A program made the position numbers and the translations under genes. Below the pieces are notes generated by a model. It saw nothing but the letters and a program-made list of their open reading frames with translations, was not told the DNA's origin and ran no database searches. Below, piece by piece: positions 11,240 through 22,077 of a stretch of 64,000 bases of DNA. Origin of the DNA: Rhabditoides inermis (taxonomy: Eukaryota > Nematoda > Chromadorea > Rhabditida > Rhabditidae); the NCBI GenBank assembly GCA_963966185.1, contig CAWZYM010000398.1:310001-374000 (forward strand). Reading direction: 5' to 3'. Every line of letters begins with the position of its first letter. Positions within the stretch are counted from its first letter, which is position 1.

Positions 11240-14200
11240 CTAGTGATATACATTTCCTAACATCTCTTTGTTTTATTTTCATGTAACATTTCCTAACCAA
11301 TAACTTTGTATAGTCTTTTTTTCTAATTGTCAGACATTTCCTAACCCGATAAAAAACTGAGAAACGTATGACGTTTTTTTTTTAACAATTCATTATTGAT
11401 AGTCATTTCCTAACATGACTCTGTTTTGTCCTTTTTTGATACATTTCCTAACATGTTAGGAAATGCACGCATACAAAAAAGAATACAAATGCAAATAATA
11501 CATGAATATTATATATGTTTTACAATCATGTAAAAAAGTACTAAATTTATATATGAATAACGAAGGGGGGGTTTGGGGGGCTGGCCCCCCAACATTCAAG
11601 TCAAAAACCTTGTTTTTCAGAGATTATAAAAAGTTGCACTCACCAGTAAAAGAGATGATGCTTGGGCTGACTGGCGGGCGTGAGGTATCCTGCAAACTGT
11701 CTGAACGTGATGTTCCAGGTGAGTCCCGGCAGGTCGATGATTTGGTCGGCTGCCGCGCGGTCCGTCAGAGGCGGCAGGACAGTCGCAGACTGCGACGGCT
11801 CTCAAACGGAATGTTTAATTATTATTGTTTTAGTATTATTGTTAGTATTATTGTTTTAGTATTATTTTTAGTACATAGTATTATTGTTGCTACATTATTA
11901 TTGTTTTTACCGTTTCTAGCAAATGTCTCGCTCTCTCCAAGGATGTACTGCTTGGTACAGTTCTGCGTGTCTAGGTAGGCGGGCAGCAGCGGCTGCGGCG
12001 CGATCACAAATGGAAGCAACCTGGTTTTTAAAAAAATTGTATGTAACTAACAAAAAAATGTCTGCTCACGTGCTAAAGTCTTGTCCGTGAAGGTGATTGT
12101 AGAGCATCTGTAGCGCCGGGCCAGGACGGTCCATAGAAACCATGTGACCAGCTCCCTGAACAAAGTGGTTGTACCACTTTTTTTTTGCAAGAACAACTAC
12201 TGAACGCACAAAGACAGTAGCCCAGCTGAGTCCGCTGCTCCACTGCTTGACGAAGCCGGCCGAGACGGGCACAGTGGTCGGCTGGTTCGCATACGTCCAC
12301 CACTTGCGCTTTGCCACCAGCTGATGAGAAAAAAAAATGTGACAGCACAACACATATATGCTAGACCAACCTCCAGATTCATGTCTTCAGCTAGCTTCTC
12401 GATAAACCATTGCGTGCCGAGGTGACTGCACGCGGCATCAATGTTTCCACTATACAAAAGGATTGACATGTTAGTCGTGCGGTAGTAGTAAGATCTCATC
12501 ACATCCTGAATTTGTCGTTTACAATTGTTCGTATATTGCTGCTGTCTAACCGTGAGCGTCTTGTCCATCTCAGTGTACTTTGCTTTATAGAGATTGGAGA
12601 TGTTGTCGCTGAAAAAAAAAACTTTAATACAAAATAAACACCTACTGCAGACAAACTACATAGGCACACATCTGGTTCCGGTCGTTTACCAGGCCAAAAT
12701 GTGCGATTCTATCAGCTTGTTTTTGTACTCACTTAAAGTCGCTGAATGGCGGCACAATGTCGGGTATGTGAAGCGCGCGGCGCACGTCCGCCCTCTGCAG
12801 GTACGCGTTCATCGCAGCCGTGCCCCAGCACGGGAAACCGCCCAGCGCATCCGTCGACTCCACGTTCCACCTTGACGCCTCGTCCACGAACGCGTTGCCC
12901 GTCACCACGTCCACGTTCATAGAGCTGTTCTTCTAAAGTTTGAAGAGTTGCCAGATATATATGATAGAGCTTACCATGTTGTAACAGTCCTGGTAGAGGT
13001 TGTAGGGGTCGTTGGCCGTGTTCCACAGTCGGTCCGACACAATCGACAGCACCTATGTAGGATAGTAAAGAATTTTACAATATTATTAACACACGTACCT
13101 TTTTGGAGCACTCTTCATTTGTGGCGTTGTTGGCAACGGGAATGATGGGCTTGTCGGTGAACGTGACGTAATAGGAAAAGTCGCACGTGGTCACATCGGT
13201 GTTATTGGGACAGCACTGTGAGGTGAGCTCGTTAAACTCACTGAAATTGTTTAACGGACGAAAAAGCTCATTATTGATCATGTCAGTGAGCTATTAGCCA
13301 ATAGTCACTCACTCGTATCCGACAATTCCGGAAAAGTAGAGCTGGTTGATGACCGAGTTGACCTGCTGCTTTCCGGACAGCCACGGATTGCCCAGGATCA
13401 AACCCTAAAGTCATTCCGTACAATTGTGAAACAGATATATATATATATATATACCTTGAGGTTAATCGGTAGATAGCCGTTTCCGATTTCAAAGATGAGG
13501 CTCTTGGCGAGCATCGGCAAGTACACTCCCGCATAGGCCTCTCCGGTAAGGTAAAAGGGACGGTTCTGAACTAAGAATAAAAACAGTTGGAGATTATGAA
13601 ACGTACCTTGTACTCTGGGAAAACAGTAAAGAAGTCGCGTAGAGCAGCGCTGTTCTCCTCGGCAGTCTGAAGACCATGGGTTAAGTGAAGAGATCCTTTT
13701 CCATTAAGAAGATGAACACAATGACACGCACTTCATCGTCGTCGTACGTCGTGCCATTGTCAGTCTCGTATGAAAATCCGACACCTCGAGGAGACTCCAG
13801 ATACAAAACGTTTGCAAACTGAACATGGCATTGATTGAGTGTCTATCAACTGGTGAGAATTTACCTTGTTCCACGAGTAGGGGTTTTCAGTGATCGTCTG
13901 TGCGTCTTTGGAGGGACGGAAAGGTCCCGTTTCACTGAACATGCCTACAAATACAACGTGATGATTGACTAAAAATAAAATTTCTCACCCATGAGAGACG
14001 ACTCTCCAGGACCGCCATTCATCCAGAGAAGGAGCGGATCAGTAGAGGGGGACGACTGCGACTCGACGAGCCTAGAGCCACATCAAAGGTTATGACCGAA
14101 CGGAATTGCGGAATCTGAGCGGAATATTCGCCCTTTGAGCCCTCTTTCCTCTTTTCTGATTCCATTCTCGCTTACCAATAGTGCAGCTTTCGCGAATTGC

Positions 14201-15197
14201 CGTCGCTGCCGGCGAGGTATCCCGAGTACTGGTTGAAGTGCACCGGAAAGTTCACTCCGGGAAGGTCGGTGATCTGAATTAAACAAGTTTGAAGCAATCC
14301 ATTGTTTCAACATCAGATACAGCGTACCTTATCGGCCATCTTTCTATCACTGGTGTGGTTTTTCTGGTAGCGAGGAAAGATTGGTGCAGCAGCAACGTTC
14401 AATGATGAGATATCCGTGCTAAAAAGAGCGTTATAAAGATTTTAACAAGAAACGACTCCTACTCGTAAGTGTTGTTGGCGATAAAATTGTTGAGGACTTG
14501 CAACATTTGTCCGGGACGAGAGGTCGGTACAAAGTGACCGGCACCCTAAAAAGACATTATCTAGTATTTTTTTTGTAACTGCGTACCTTTACGGTCAGCA
14601 CATCGAGGTTGTGTTCGTATCTCTGCACCATGCCGCCGACCGACTGCTGGTACAAGGCCTTGTTCAGGCCAAACTTCCACTGAGTGCCAGTGGTGATCGC
14701 CTGAAAGCGTTTGTGGTACTGTCCCCATCTCTCTCTCCATCTCTCTCTCTCCCTTTCTCTCCCCAACCTTGATACCAGCCGCGTCTGCCATCTTGGCGAT
14801 GAACCAGCTGGCGCCGAGAAAGTTCTGCGCCAGGTCCAGGTCGCCATTGTAGATGAGCATCTATGATACGCTAATTGTTTTTTATGTGTAAAATTTCGCG
14901 CGTCACCTTCATGTTCATCTCCGTATAGAGGCGGTGCTTGAGAATCGCCACGAGCTGGCTGGACAGGTCCACACCCGCAAACGACTTGTACGTAACGTTT
15001 CTGAATGAGCAAGTGAGCATTGAACAAAGCGACAGCAAGACTCACGAGCACGCCTTCCACTCTCCTCGCACGTGGATCGCGTGGACCACGTCGTTCCGGT
15101 TGAGGTAGACGTGTGTGGACGACTCGGCCTCGCACGGCCAACCGCCGAACGCGTCCGTCGAGTTGTAGTTCCACGCGAGCTGACTCGTCCATCATCC

Positions 15198-15256
<59 letters not shown>

Positions 15257-17186
15257 GATCCTACCTGCTGCTGGATGGCGGCCTTCTGGTAGCAGTCCTC
15301 GTAAATGTTAAAGTTGTTCAGCCTGAATCATTCACTTCCTCTTTCCCCGATCCGATGGCCTACCCGGCGCTGGCTTTGTTGACGAGTGCGTCGGCCTTTT
15401 GTCTGCAGGCGGTGCTGGTGTGCCAGGAGTAGTAGTCGCAGTCGAGAGGCGACTGCGCCATGCAGCACACGCCGCGCAGACTGTCCCACTCGCTGCAACA
15501 CGTTGATCACCATTCACTTGCAATCTATACAGGAGCATAAATTGAACGACCTTCTCACTCTCACTCACTTCTGTCCGGCGAGATTGCGGGTGTAGACAAA
15601 GTTGACGAGCGCGTTGTACTGTGTCTGCTTGGAGAGGAGGCCGTTGCCAATGAGCGCGCCCTGGATGGGAATGGAATGGTCATGTCTCCTCCCGCACATA
15701 CCTGCAGCTGAATGGTGGTCTCCTTGGCGTCGAGCTTCTGCAGCAGGCTGTAGTAAGTGTTGACGACGTACAGCGAACCATAGCCTTCACCGGCGATGAA
15801 CACTTTCGGAGTGGCCGGGTATCCTGAAAGGGTATCGTTCACATTAGTTTTCTCTTTCACTGATCCACCCACCTCTAGGCGCCTGTACGTTGTTGAGAAA
15901 GTCGAGAACGGCGTTCGCCACTGCGTCTCCCACCTGAACCACATCGTATTGAATATTGAATAGTCTATTCTCGTTCTATACCATAGCGTCGGTCCACTCG
16001 ACTGCTGAAGTGACCCTCGAAAAGCCGGCGCCTTCGGGAGCATCGATCACCAAAAGGTTAGCGACCTGAAAGAAATCATGTTCTTTATGTTTAACTATGT
16101 TCCGTTCTTTTTGTTGTTTTGTTCTTCCCGTGTCGATGAATCATAAACGCAAGCCTATTTCAGAGTACATTACGGTCATTTATTAGAGTGGAGACCGACG
16201 ATAACACGCCATGTCGAACGTAGTCAATCGTTATCAAAGTCGTAAAATGTGGAAAGTGTGTGCTCTCCTCTCTCGGACTCTGTGCTGGTCACAAATCGTT
16301 GACAGAAACAGAAAGAACCCAACAACTTGGTGAGATTTGACCAAGTGCTCTAGCTTCTGAAGATAACCAGGAGTCATGAGTCATCTTTTTCGAGAAAATG
16401 TGAAATACTGTAGAAAAGACGAAGTTTCCCGAAACCGAAGATCATGCGGGCATTATAGAATTTTAGGATTAAGAAAACAAAAAAAAATACCTTGTTCCAT
16501 GCATAGGTGTTCTCAAAGAGATACTGTCCATAGTCAGTCGCTCGGAACGGTCCGATCTCGTTGAGAAGCGCGCCTAAACAAAGCGTTACAGCTCATGAAC
16601 GCAAGTAAGTTGAACTCCTACCAGTCGAGGAGCATCCCGGCCCGCCGGTGAGCCACACAACAAGCGGAGCAGTCTGAGGAGAGCTCTGCGCGTCCAAATA
16701 CCTGAACATGATACGCTTGATTTTTTTTGTTTGTCGAGCCCACTAAGATTTCTTCGCAATGAAAGAACAATGCATACCAGTAGTGGAAAGATGCGTTGTT
16801 GTCGGCAGTGGACGCGTTGAGGAAGCCACTCGCCTGCTGGTGCGGGTAGTCGAATGTGATGCCAGGTAGGGAGTCAATCTGAAATGCGTTATTGGGTTCG
16901 TGGCAAATCAAGATTCACCCTGTTGATCAACTCAACAGTGCTGATCTAATTATAATTGTGTACCTTTTATCACGGGCAACACATATTATTATGATGACCT
17001 TAGTTCACACAGGACTACAGGACAAAAACTGCATGAGCTGTCTAGAGTGACAGCGGTTTCCATGTGAGAGGATACGGTAGGATACGGTACGGAACCGGTG
17101 CGGCGAGTGCCACTCACATGATCGTAGTTCCAGCGGCCTATGTCGGCATGGACGAGTAGTGGCGCGAGCCACAGTAGCCACCACAT
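2175..17186 (-). CDS. four-module S10 serine carboxypeptidase, GPI-anchored type
   Basis: The gene encodes a secreted or surface protein of roughly 2,100 residues built from four tandem peptidase S10 modules. S10 enzymes release C-terminal residues from peptides at acidic pH using a Ser-Asp-His triad. The start ATG at 17186-17184 opens a short hydrophobic signal peptide ([14 protein letters not shown]). First exons are 17118-17186, 16778-16878, 16622-16701, 16491-16573, 15982-16065, 15873-15933, 15702-15823 and 15569-15660; phases agree through the whole chain. After the last [11 protein letters not shown] motif comes a Thr/Ser/Asn-rich stretch and a terminal hydrophobic run (about [17 protein letters not shown]) followed directly by the stop, as in GPI signals. 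Large multi-module S10 proteins are known in Caenorhabditis. A 4.66 kb intron (5212-9872) holds a transposable element. Merging of two genes is unlikely because no module except the first has its own signal peptide. Confidence 0.88.
5256..9834. mobile_element. 4.6 kb foldback-like element with TTAGGAAATG arrays
   Basis: The element lies wholly inside one intron of the carboxypeptidase gene. Both ends carry the same G/C-rich hairpin in inverted orientation: on plus the left end begins TTGGGGGGCAAGCCCCCCAA and the right end finishes GGGGGGCTGGCCCCCAA. The left 1.2 kb holds about 16 copies of TTAGGAAATG on plus, typically followed by ACTATCAATAAA or TATCAA. The right 1.2 kb holds a similar number of copies in the opposite orientation (CATTTCCTAA). 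The middle is a decayed reverse transcriptase gene. I do not recognise the family. Confidence 0.7.
6990..8600 (+). pseudogene. decayed non-LTR retrotransposon reverse transcriptase
   Basis: The best-preserved frame (about 7252-7794) has the reverse transcriptase signature [16 protein letters not shown], then LLHKKGP, NWRPIAL and [13 protein letters not shown]. Downstream, in other frames and with at least one in-frame stop, come [11 protein letters not shown], the [18 protein letters not shown] region, KHRWAGHIIRRED and TTWRKMASA. These are typical of RTE-like elements. Frameshifts between blocks show that it is dead. It interrupts the middle of the TTAGGAAATG element, so it either inserted into it or was captured. 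Confidence 0.8.
11180..11600. mobile_element. truncated right end of the TTAGGAAATG element
   Basis: This copy lies in the intron 11074-11643 of the same gene. It matches the right part of the large element: CATTTCCTAA words in the same order and spacing, the sequence TATATATGAATAACGAAG near the end, and the terminal hairpin GGGGGGCTGGCCCCCCAA at about 11577-11594. The left half and the reverse transcriptase relic are missing. A (TA)n run at 11211-11237 marks its inner edge. Confidence 0.7.
12070..14418 (-). other. S10 module 2, lacking catalytic serine and aspartate
   Basis: The GGPG motif continues as GGPGESS (Cys to Glu). The nucleophile motif reads GEAYAG, with the alanine codon at 13536-13538. 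The catalytic aspartate motif, usually NGDxD, reads SGNID, with asparagine at 12443-12445. The histidine motif GAGHMV is retained. Two of the three triad residues are therefore gone while the fold-defining cysteines and flanking motifs survive, which fits a maintained non-catalytic domain rather than random decay. The exon before GAGHMV appears to end at a GTGCGT donor after SWATVF. Confidence 0.85.
14463..17186 (-). other. S10 module 1, catalytic serine replaced by glycine
   Basis: This module contains the signal peptide and the first S10 unit. The oxyanion-hole motif GGPGCSS is intact (exon 16622-16701). The nucleophile motif, normally GESYAG, reads GEGYGS; the glycine codon is at 15783-15785. 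The aspartate motif NGDLD (exon near 14790-14860) and the histidine motif GAGHFVP are present. The module should bind like a carboxypeptidase but cannot use the usual acyl-enzyme mechanism. A (CA)n microsatellite (15201-15254) lies in one of its introns. Confidence 0.85.
15201..15254. repeat. (AC)n microsatellite
   Basis: About 27 uninterrupted AC dinucleotides lie inside an intron of carboxypeptidase module 1, a few tens of bases from the following splice acceptor. Confidence 0.95.
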
Positions 17187-17305
17187 CTCACGAAGCGCGC
17201 CAAAAACGAATGATGTCGACGGCTTCACTCCCCGGTGATAAGACGACGCTCGTAACTGATTCGCTAGATTTGAAGCATGTGTGTGTTTGCTCAGTGCAAC
17301 TCTCT

Positions 17306-17358
<53 letters not shown>

Positions 17359-17678
17359 CCACTACGTGGATGAATGCAATAAAACGCGGCATATCGCAAA
17401 TGATAAGTCGAATTTGCCTGAGACCACATCAGGCTACAAAGAGACGGTACACGGCTCAAAAAGAGCGGTGATCTGAGCAAACAGGAAATGCGCGCAAGGA
17501 AACTTGGAGAGGAAAGATCAGTGTGGTGAGACATAGAACTTTATGATCGAAATAGAGAGGGATTTGTCGGTTATGATGCAATGAAACGTATCAATTGCAT
17601 GGTTATCTGTGGTTGGCGAAACATAGCATGTTTATCTCTGTTGTAAACAAAATCACGACACGTTCATTCGTCAAGTCA
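17187..17678. other. spacer between carboxypeptidase and Myb-like genes
   Basis: This is the promoter side of the carboxypeptidase gene and the 3' side of the Myb-like gene. It contains a (CT)n run at 17315-17356. No gene is evident. Confidence 0.5.
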
Positions 17679-19340
17679 CTATACAAGTGGTTTGTCGGTC
17701 ATCTCCTCCGCGTTTTTGAAGGTGGTCGTGTCGACGGTGAGCCGAACCACTTCCAACAGGGCCGCCATACGTTTGCGATACTCGCACGATTGCTGAAATT
17801 TTCGTCCAAATCTCTAGTGAAACGTGAGCGTACACACCTCTTTCATAGCAAACTTGAGCGTCTTGTTCTCGGTCTCGCACTTGTGGATGAGGTCGCGTAG
17901 AATGAGGACCTCCTTGTGCAGCTGCGACTGCGCCGACTCCCACTCGCCAGCCGGAGGCGGCGACGGAGACGCCGACGACTTGCATCTGAATACCAGTAAC
18001 ACGTCATCTACTGCAGTTTTCCATGTTTCACTGTTTATTTCGATACTATGTCGATTTTCTCAGGTAATATAAATCTATCTACTGTTTCCCCCTGTATTAC
18101 TCACTCTCTGCGACGCCGCCGGCAGTTGCAGAACACCTTCTTCACTTGGTCAATCGTCAGCTCGCCTGAACTGGATTGGGTGGGAATGTTAACTATTCTA
18201 TGACATGCCGAGTTGACTCGCGAACGTCTTGTTGATTAGCGCCGTGATCTTTTGCCACATCAGATAGCGCTCAAAGTTGACTTGTTGCGATCTGCAAAGT
18301 ATCAAAGTAGAAAAAAGACACAGGGAAAAGAGACAGACCTCGCTGAGCTGTCAAAACAAAGTCGTTGTAGGTAGAAGTCGGCTTGCTGGCAGATCATCTC
18401 ACTCCGCTCCTTCTTCTTCTGATAGAGGGAGTTCATCGATGATGAGGTGTCGCCTGCTGGATCCGATGGGGACAGGGAACTAAAGCGAACTTTTTTCCAG
18501 ATTTTCTCATTTGTTTACCTCATGATCTGCAGGAACTGTGGATTCATAAAGTCGAGTAAAGTAGAGTGGGAGGCGAGTAGCCGAGACACTGCCGATTCAT
18601 CCGGTTCGTCTCCCTCTTCCCGAGAACGCTTCTCAAGAATGCCACTGTCGGGCGAAAGGGATCTAAATGTCAATATGCCTCAACCTGTTTTACAAAACAT
18701 GCCTGGATATACACTCTCACCTCTTCTCCCCATGCGCCTTGCCGCGAAAGTACTTGTAAAGTTTCTTGATACGTGCCACGTCAATTGTTTCTGAAAGTAT
18801 ATAACAGTGCCAACTGATTGATGAACTAAAGTAGAGGTCAGACTCAACATTTGCTGGCAAAAGACCCTCAGTCAGAAAGATCTCTGAACGGCCGCGCACC
18901 ATCAGAAAGATCCCCAGAAAGCTCATCAGAAAGATCTCAGAACGCGCCCTATCCTCAGAAAGATCCTCAGAAAGTGTCTTTTGCTTTCAGAAAGTGTCTA
19001 GTGCTTTTTGATACATAATCGAGTCTGACCTCGCCTTAAACGATTGCGGTACCTAGTTTTCCCGCAAACTCCTCATTCACAAGAACGGTGACTTCTTCCC
19101 ACATGTCTGTGCGCTCTTTGATCTTCTCCGGAGAGCGCGCCGAGCCCTCCTGCAACATCATCTCTATCAATAGAGAGAAGGGAGACACACCAAAAGCTGT
19201 GGCCGCTGCTTTACGAGCTGCATGATTCGCTCGCCTCGCTGTCGATTCAGCTGCCAGTACTCGTGAGACTGTCCGAGACTGAGGGAAATGCAGTTTCGTA
19301 GAGTTACGTGACAAACTCACAATGGCTTTTCGTCGTCCAT
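17679..19340 (-). CDS. Myb/SANT-like nuclear protein with two helical domains
   Basis: Ten exons give a 318-residue protein with all phases consistent: 19321-19340, 19191-19278, 19053-19149, 18721-18790, 18519-18662, 18339-18479, 18218-18291, 18105-18165, 17838-17985 and 17679-17792. The first domain (about residues 55-95) has the pattern WEEVTVLVNEEF...IKKLYKYFRGKA. The second (about 190-235) has WQKITALINKTF...QVKKVFCNCRRRR. Both follow the Trp-x-x-Ile/Val-x-x-x-Val/Ile-Asn arrangement of Myb/SANT-like domains of the zeste/Naif1 type, so DNA binding is inferred. A Ser/Pro linker and a C-terminal heptad-like stretch (SQLHKEVLILRDLIHKCETENKTLKFAMKE) that should form a coiled coil follow. The exact family is uncertain. 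Confidence 0.75.
18834..19031. mobile_element. small intronic element with TCAGAAAGATC repeats
   Basis: The element fills most of the intron 18791-19052 of the Myb-like gene. Its ends are an 11-bp inverted repeat, AGGTCAGACTC at the left and GAGTCTGACCT at the right. Inside are about five degenerate TCAGAAAGATC units. This is probably a MITE; a target-site duplication was not resolved. Confidence 0.5.
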
Positions 19341-19490
19341 TCGGGGAGGCTCTTTCAGGGGTTGGCAGGTGAATGAGTGGGAGCGGGAGTCGCTCTCGTC
19401 TTCCATTCTATTCTTCTCCCCACCGGTCATGACGACCGTCGCACCGGGCGACCACACACACAGCCCCTCCCGAACCAGAGAGGGGGAGGG

Positions 19491-19525
<35 letters not shown>

Positions 19526-20174
19526 GGAGGGAGGGAGGGAGAAAGGGAGAGAGAGAGGGAGGGGAGTAGGGAAGGTAAGGTGGGTAAGGGAAGAGTAGGG
19601 AGAGATGTGGAAGAGGAACGGAAGAACGTGCTAACCATCATTTGCCAACTCAAATTTCCCCTAAGCTTTCATGGCGGTATATTCACGAATTGTACTTCTG
19701 CAGAAAATCACTTTTCACTACGAGCGGGTCAAAATTCGGATTGTGAGAGGTCAGACGAGCGGGAAAAGCTACGATGGGGTGCGGACTACTTCTTATGCCC
19801 GCTTGTGTTCAAAACCAGTGATCATTGTTGGAAGTTTGAACGCGCGCGCCCGTATCTCTCTGTGATTTGAGCATAACTGGAAAGTCAACTTAGAATCAGT
19901 AATCCGCGACCTATGTTCTTTCATGAAGACATTGTATTTGTGTTCATGTATTCATATTTAGTTGAAAAATACTAGCAAAATATTTATATTTTTATAATAT
20001 GCCATATCAGGAAATCAGGAACGAGAAATCATTTGCGCCCGTGAATTACATTAATATTTAATATATGACACTATTTCGGAATGTGGATGTGGGTGTATAT
20101 ATACCTAATCGCAATCTAAGGACAAATAATCACAATGTAAGGACAAAAGAGATTTCAACGATGTCAAAAGAATA
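19341..20174. other. spacer with (GA)n run, no gene seen
   Basis: The stretch lies upstream of the minus-strand Myb-like gene and downstream of the chemoreceptor gene. It has a GA-rich microsatellite at 19491-19565. No supported coding sequence was found. Confidence 0.5.
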
Positions 20175-21912
20175 TCACGTGAATACGAGTGTGTTGTTTG
20201 AGTGAAGAGTGGTGGTGATTCGTTGGGTGGTGGAGGGTTTCCGGAAGTATTGACGAAAGACTTGGTTCATCTCCCGATGCAGGGAAATGTAGACGAGCAC
20301 GTTGACACAGCCGGCGAGGAGAAGACCGACTGAAACAGTACGGTCGATTCTCTGTTTGTTCTTGACTACTAACTGATATAAAATGGCCCGACGGTTTTGA
20401 AGACAGAATATCCGAACATCTCGAGAATGCCGACCAGCACGGACGGAATCGTGACGCACACCTGAATGACTCGTTCACATGGGAAATACTATGTGCCGGA
20501 ACGAACCATACACACTATAAGTATCCCGAGAGAGAGTTTGTTTGCCTGCGTGAGCTTTCGTTGTTCCCGGTTCGATTCGAGCGTTTTGTTCCCCAGACCG
20601 CGAACCTAAACACGCGTATTTTTTGCTCGATTACTTGTATCACTTCTAGCCATTTAGTTATTTGATTTTCACTCGAACTCTATTATCGCACGCAAATCGT
20701 TGATTTCCTTTTGAAAAAAAAATGTTTCCTGGTTGAAAAAATGCAAACAAATATACCTTGATAATAACGACGATCGTGAGAAGCACGAGAACTAAGCCAA
20801 GCAACTGAAAACAAATCTCATAAGCGTAATTCACAAATTCGCAAACTACACTGAATACTGAATGGTTCTCTACAGATTACAGAAACTATCCAAACTACAG
20901 TTACAGTACCCAGACCCACCATGTTGCTGATGCCCCAGTAGTAGAGGAATTTTTCGCCCACAAAACAACCGATAGCAGCGCAGTTAAACTTTGTCTGAAA
21001 GGACTGTGTTATATAAATATCATGAGGGAACATACATCCACCTGTATATTCGTGAGTTTGAACTGCAGCGCGACGTCTATGATGCCAGTGGCTACCCCGA
21101 TGAGGAGGGCGGCCGCTGAGAACTGCGAGTGGTTCTTGAGACGGTACGCAAACGGCCAGCAGAGAGCCTGAATAGTGTTGTGTTACCATAACAATGATAG
21201 TGTAGCTCAAAAAATGAGGATCTGGCTAGCCTAATGGCGCCTGAGTTTGACCAGCATATGAACATTTGACGACCACCAGAGGGGCGTGCACTTATCTCCA
21301 CCCTCGTAAAGCCTTACTATCTTTTCTAATTCCCCATGCATGATGTTCATTTTGCATTGTATGTAAAATTGTATGTCGAAAGTTACAACCGTCGAATTGT
21401 GTGTCGATACCCTGCCGAATAAAGACCACAACTCACCAAAAATCGATCAGTGGCTATGGCTATTGTTATGATGCCGTTGATCTTGAGTTGCATTGGTAGC
21501 GGGGTAGCGGAGATCATGATATAGTACGGATCGTACACTATCCCTTCCGTCCGCCAGTACACAGTCATATAGATGATGTACGGCAGCGCTGCGAGTAGAG
21601 AAACATTAGTTGATAAAGTTGTATTGCTATTTTACTATTCCATTTCCCCTTACAATAAATATTAAATTGAACACGGCTGGTGAAACTCACTAGCAAGTGC
21701 GTGAAGAAAATCTGTGATGGCTAAGATGAGGATGAGACGTAGCGCTTGGTTGTATAGTAACCGTTTTGAGCTGTAATATTCCAATTGTTTGCGTGTTTGG
21801 TGTGTTTTTCGTACCGGAAGAACATGACCATGACGAAACCGTTCAAAAGAGCACAGAGCAGCTGCAGAGTCAAGATCACCACGTCGCATATCAAAAACGA
21901 TGTGTTCGACAT
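20175..21912 (-). CDS. seven-transmembrane serpentine chemoreceptor
   Basis: Nine exons give a 303-residue protein with phases that all agree: 21815-21912, 21691-21770, 21437-21588, 21042-21167, 20920-20994, 20757-20804, 20516-20605, 20374-20461 and 20175-20329. The predicted chain has hydrophobic helices at roughly residues 5-30, 42-70, 88-112, 127-150, 180-205, 235-258 and 262-285. The end of TM3 reads ATDRFLALCWPFAYR, the nematode chemoreceptor equivalent of the DRY motif. The C-tail is short and Thr-rich. This fits the large nematode-specific Str/Srg superfamilies; class Srbc or a relative is my guess only. The start at MSNTSF is chosen because an acceptor-like TTCAG lies just upstream; an in-frame upstream Met also exists. 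Confidence 0.85.
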
Positions 21913-22077
21913 CTCGAACCAACCTGAACCAAATGTGTCAATTAACATGCAACAATAAAATATACAGTATCGATTTCACAATGACAGAATAGGAGAGTAG
22001 GGGTGCGCGTAAACAATAAACATTGCGCGGGCGGAGGGCGCGCTCACAATCAGTCAGGTGCGGTCATTCCACTCGCT

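Larger units (their letters stand above)
4539..12020 (-). other. S10 module 3, intact catalytic triad
   Basis: The motifs GGPGCSS, GESYAG (serine codon 10593-10595), NGDVD and GSGHMVP are all present, so this unit should be active. Two introns are enlarged by transposable elements: 11074-11643 carries a truncated copy and 5212-9872 the full element. The exons on each side of the large intron (ending 9873 and starting 5211) join in phase across the codon AG|A. The exon ending at 10991 needs a GC-AG intron (donor GCGAGT at 10990) to keep frame. Confidence 0.83.
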
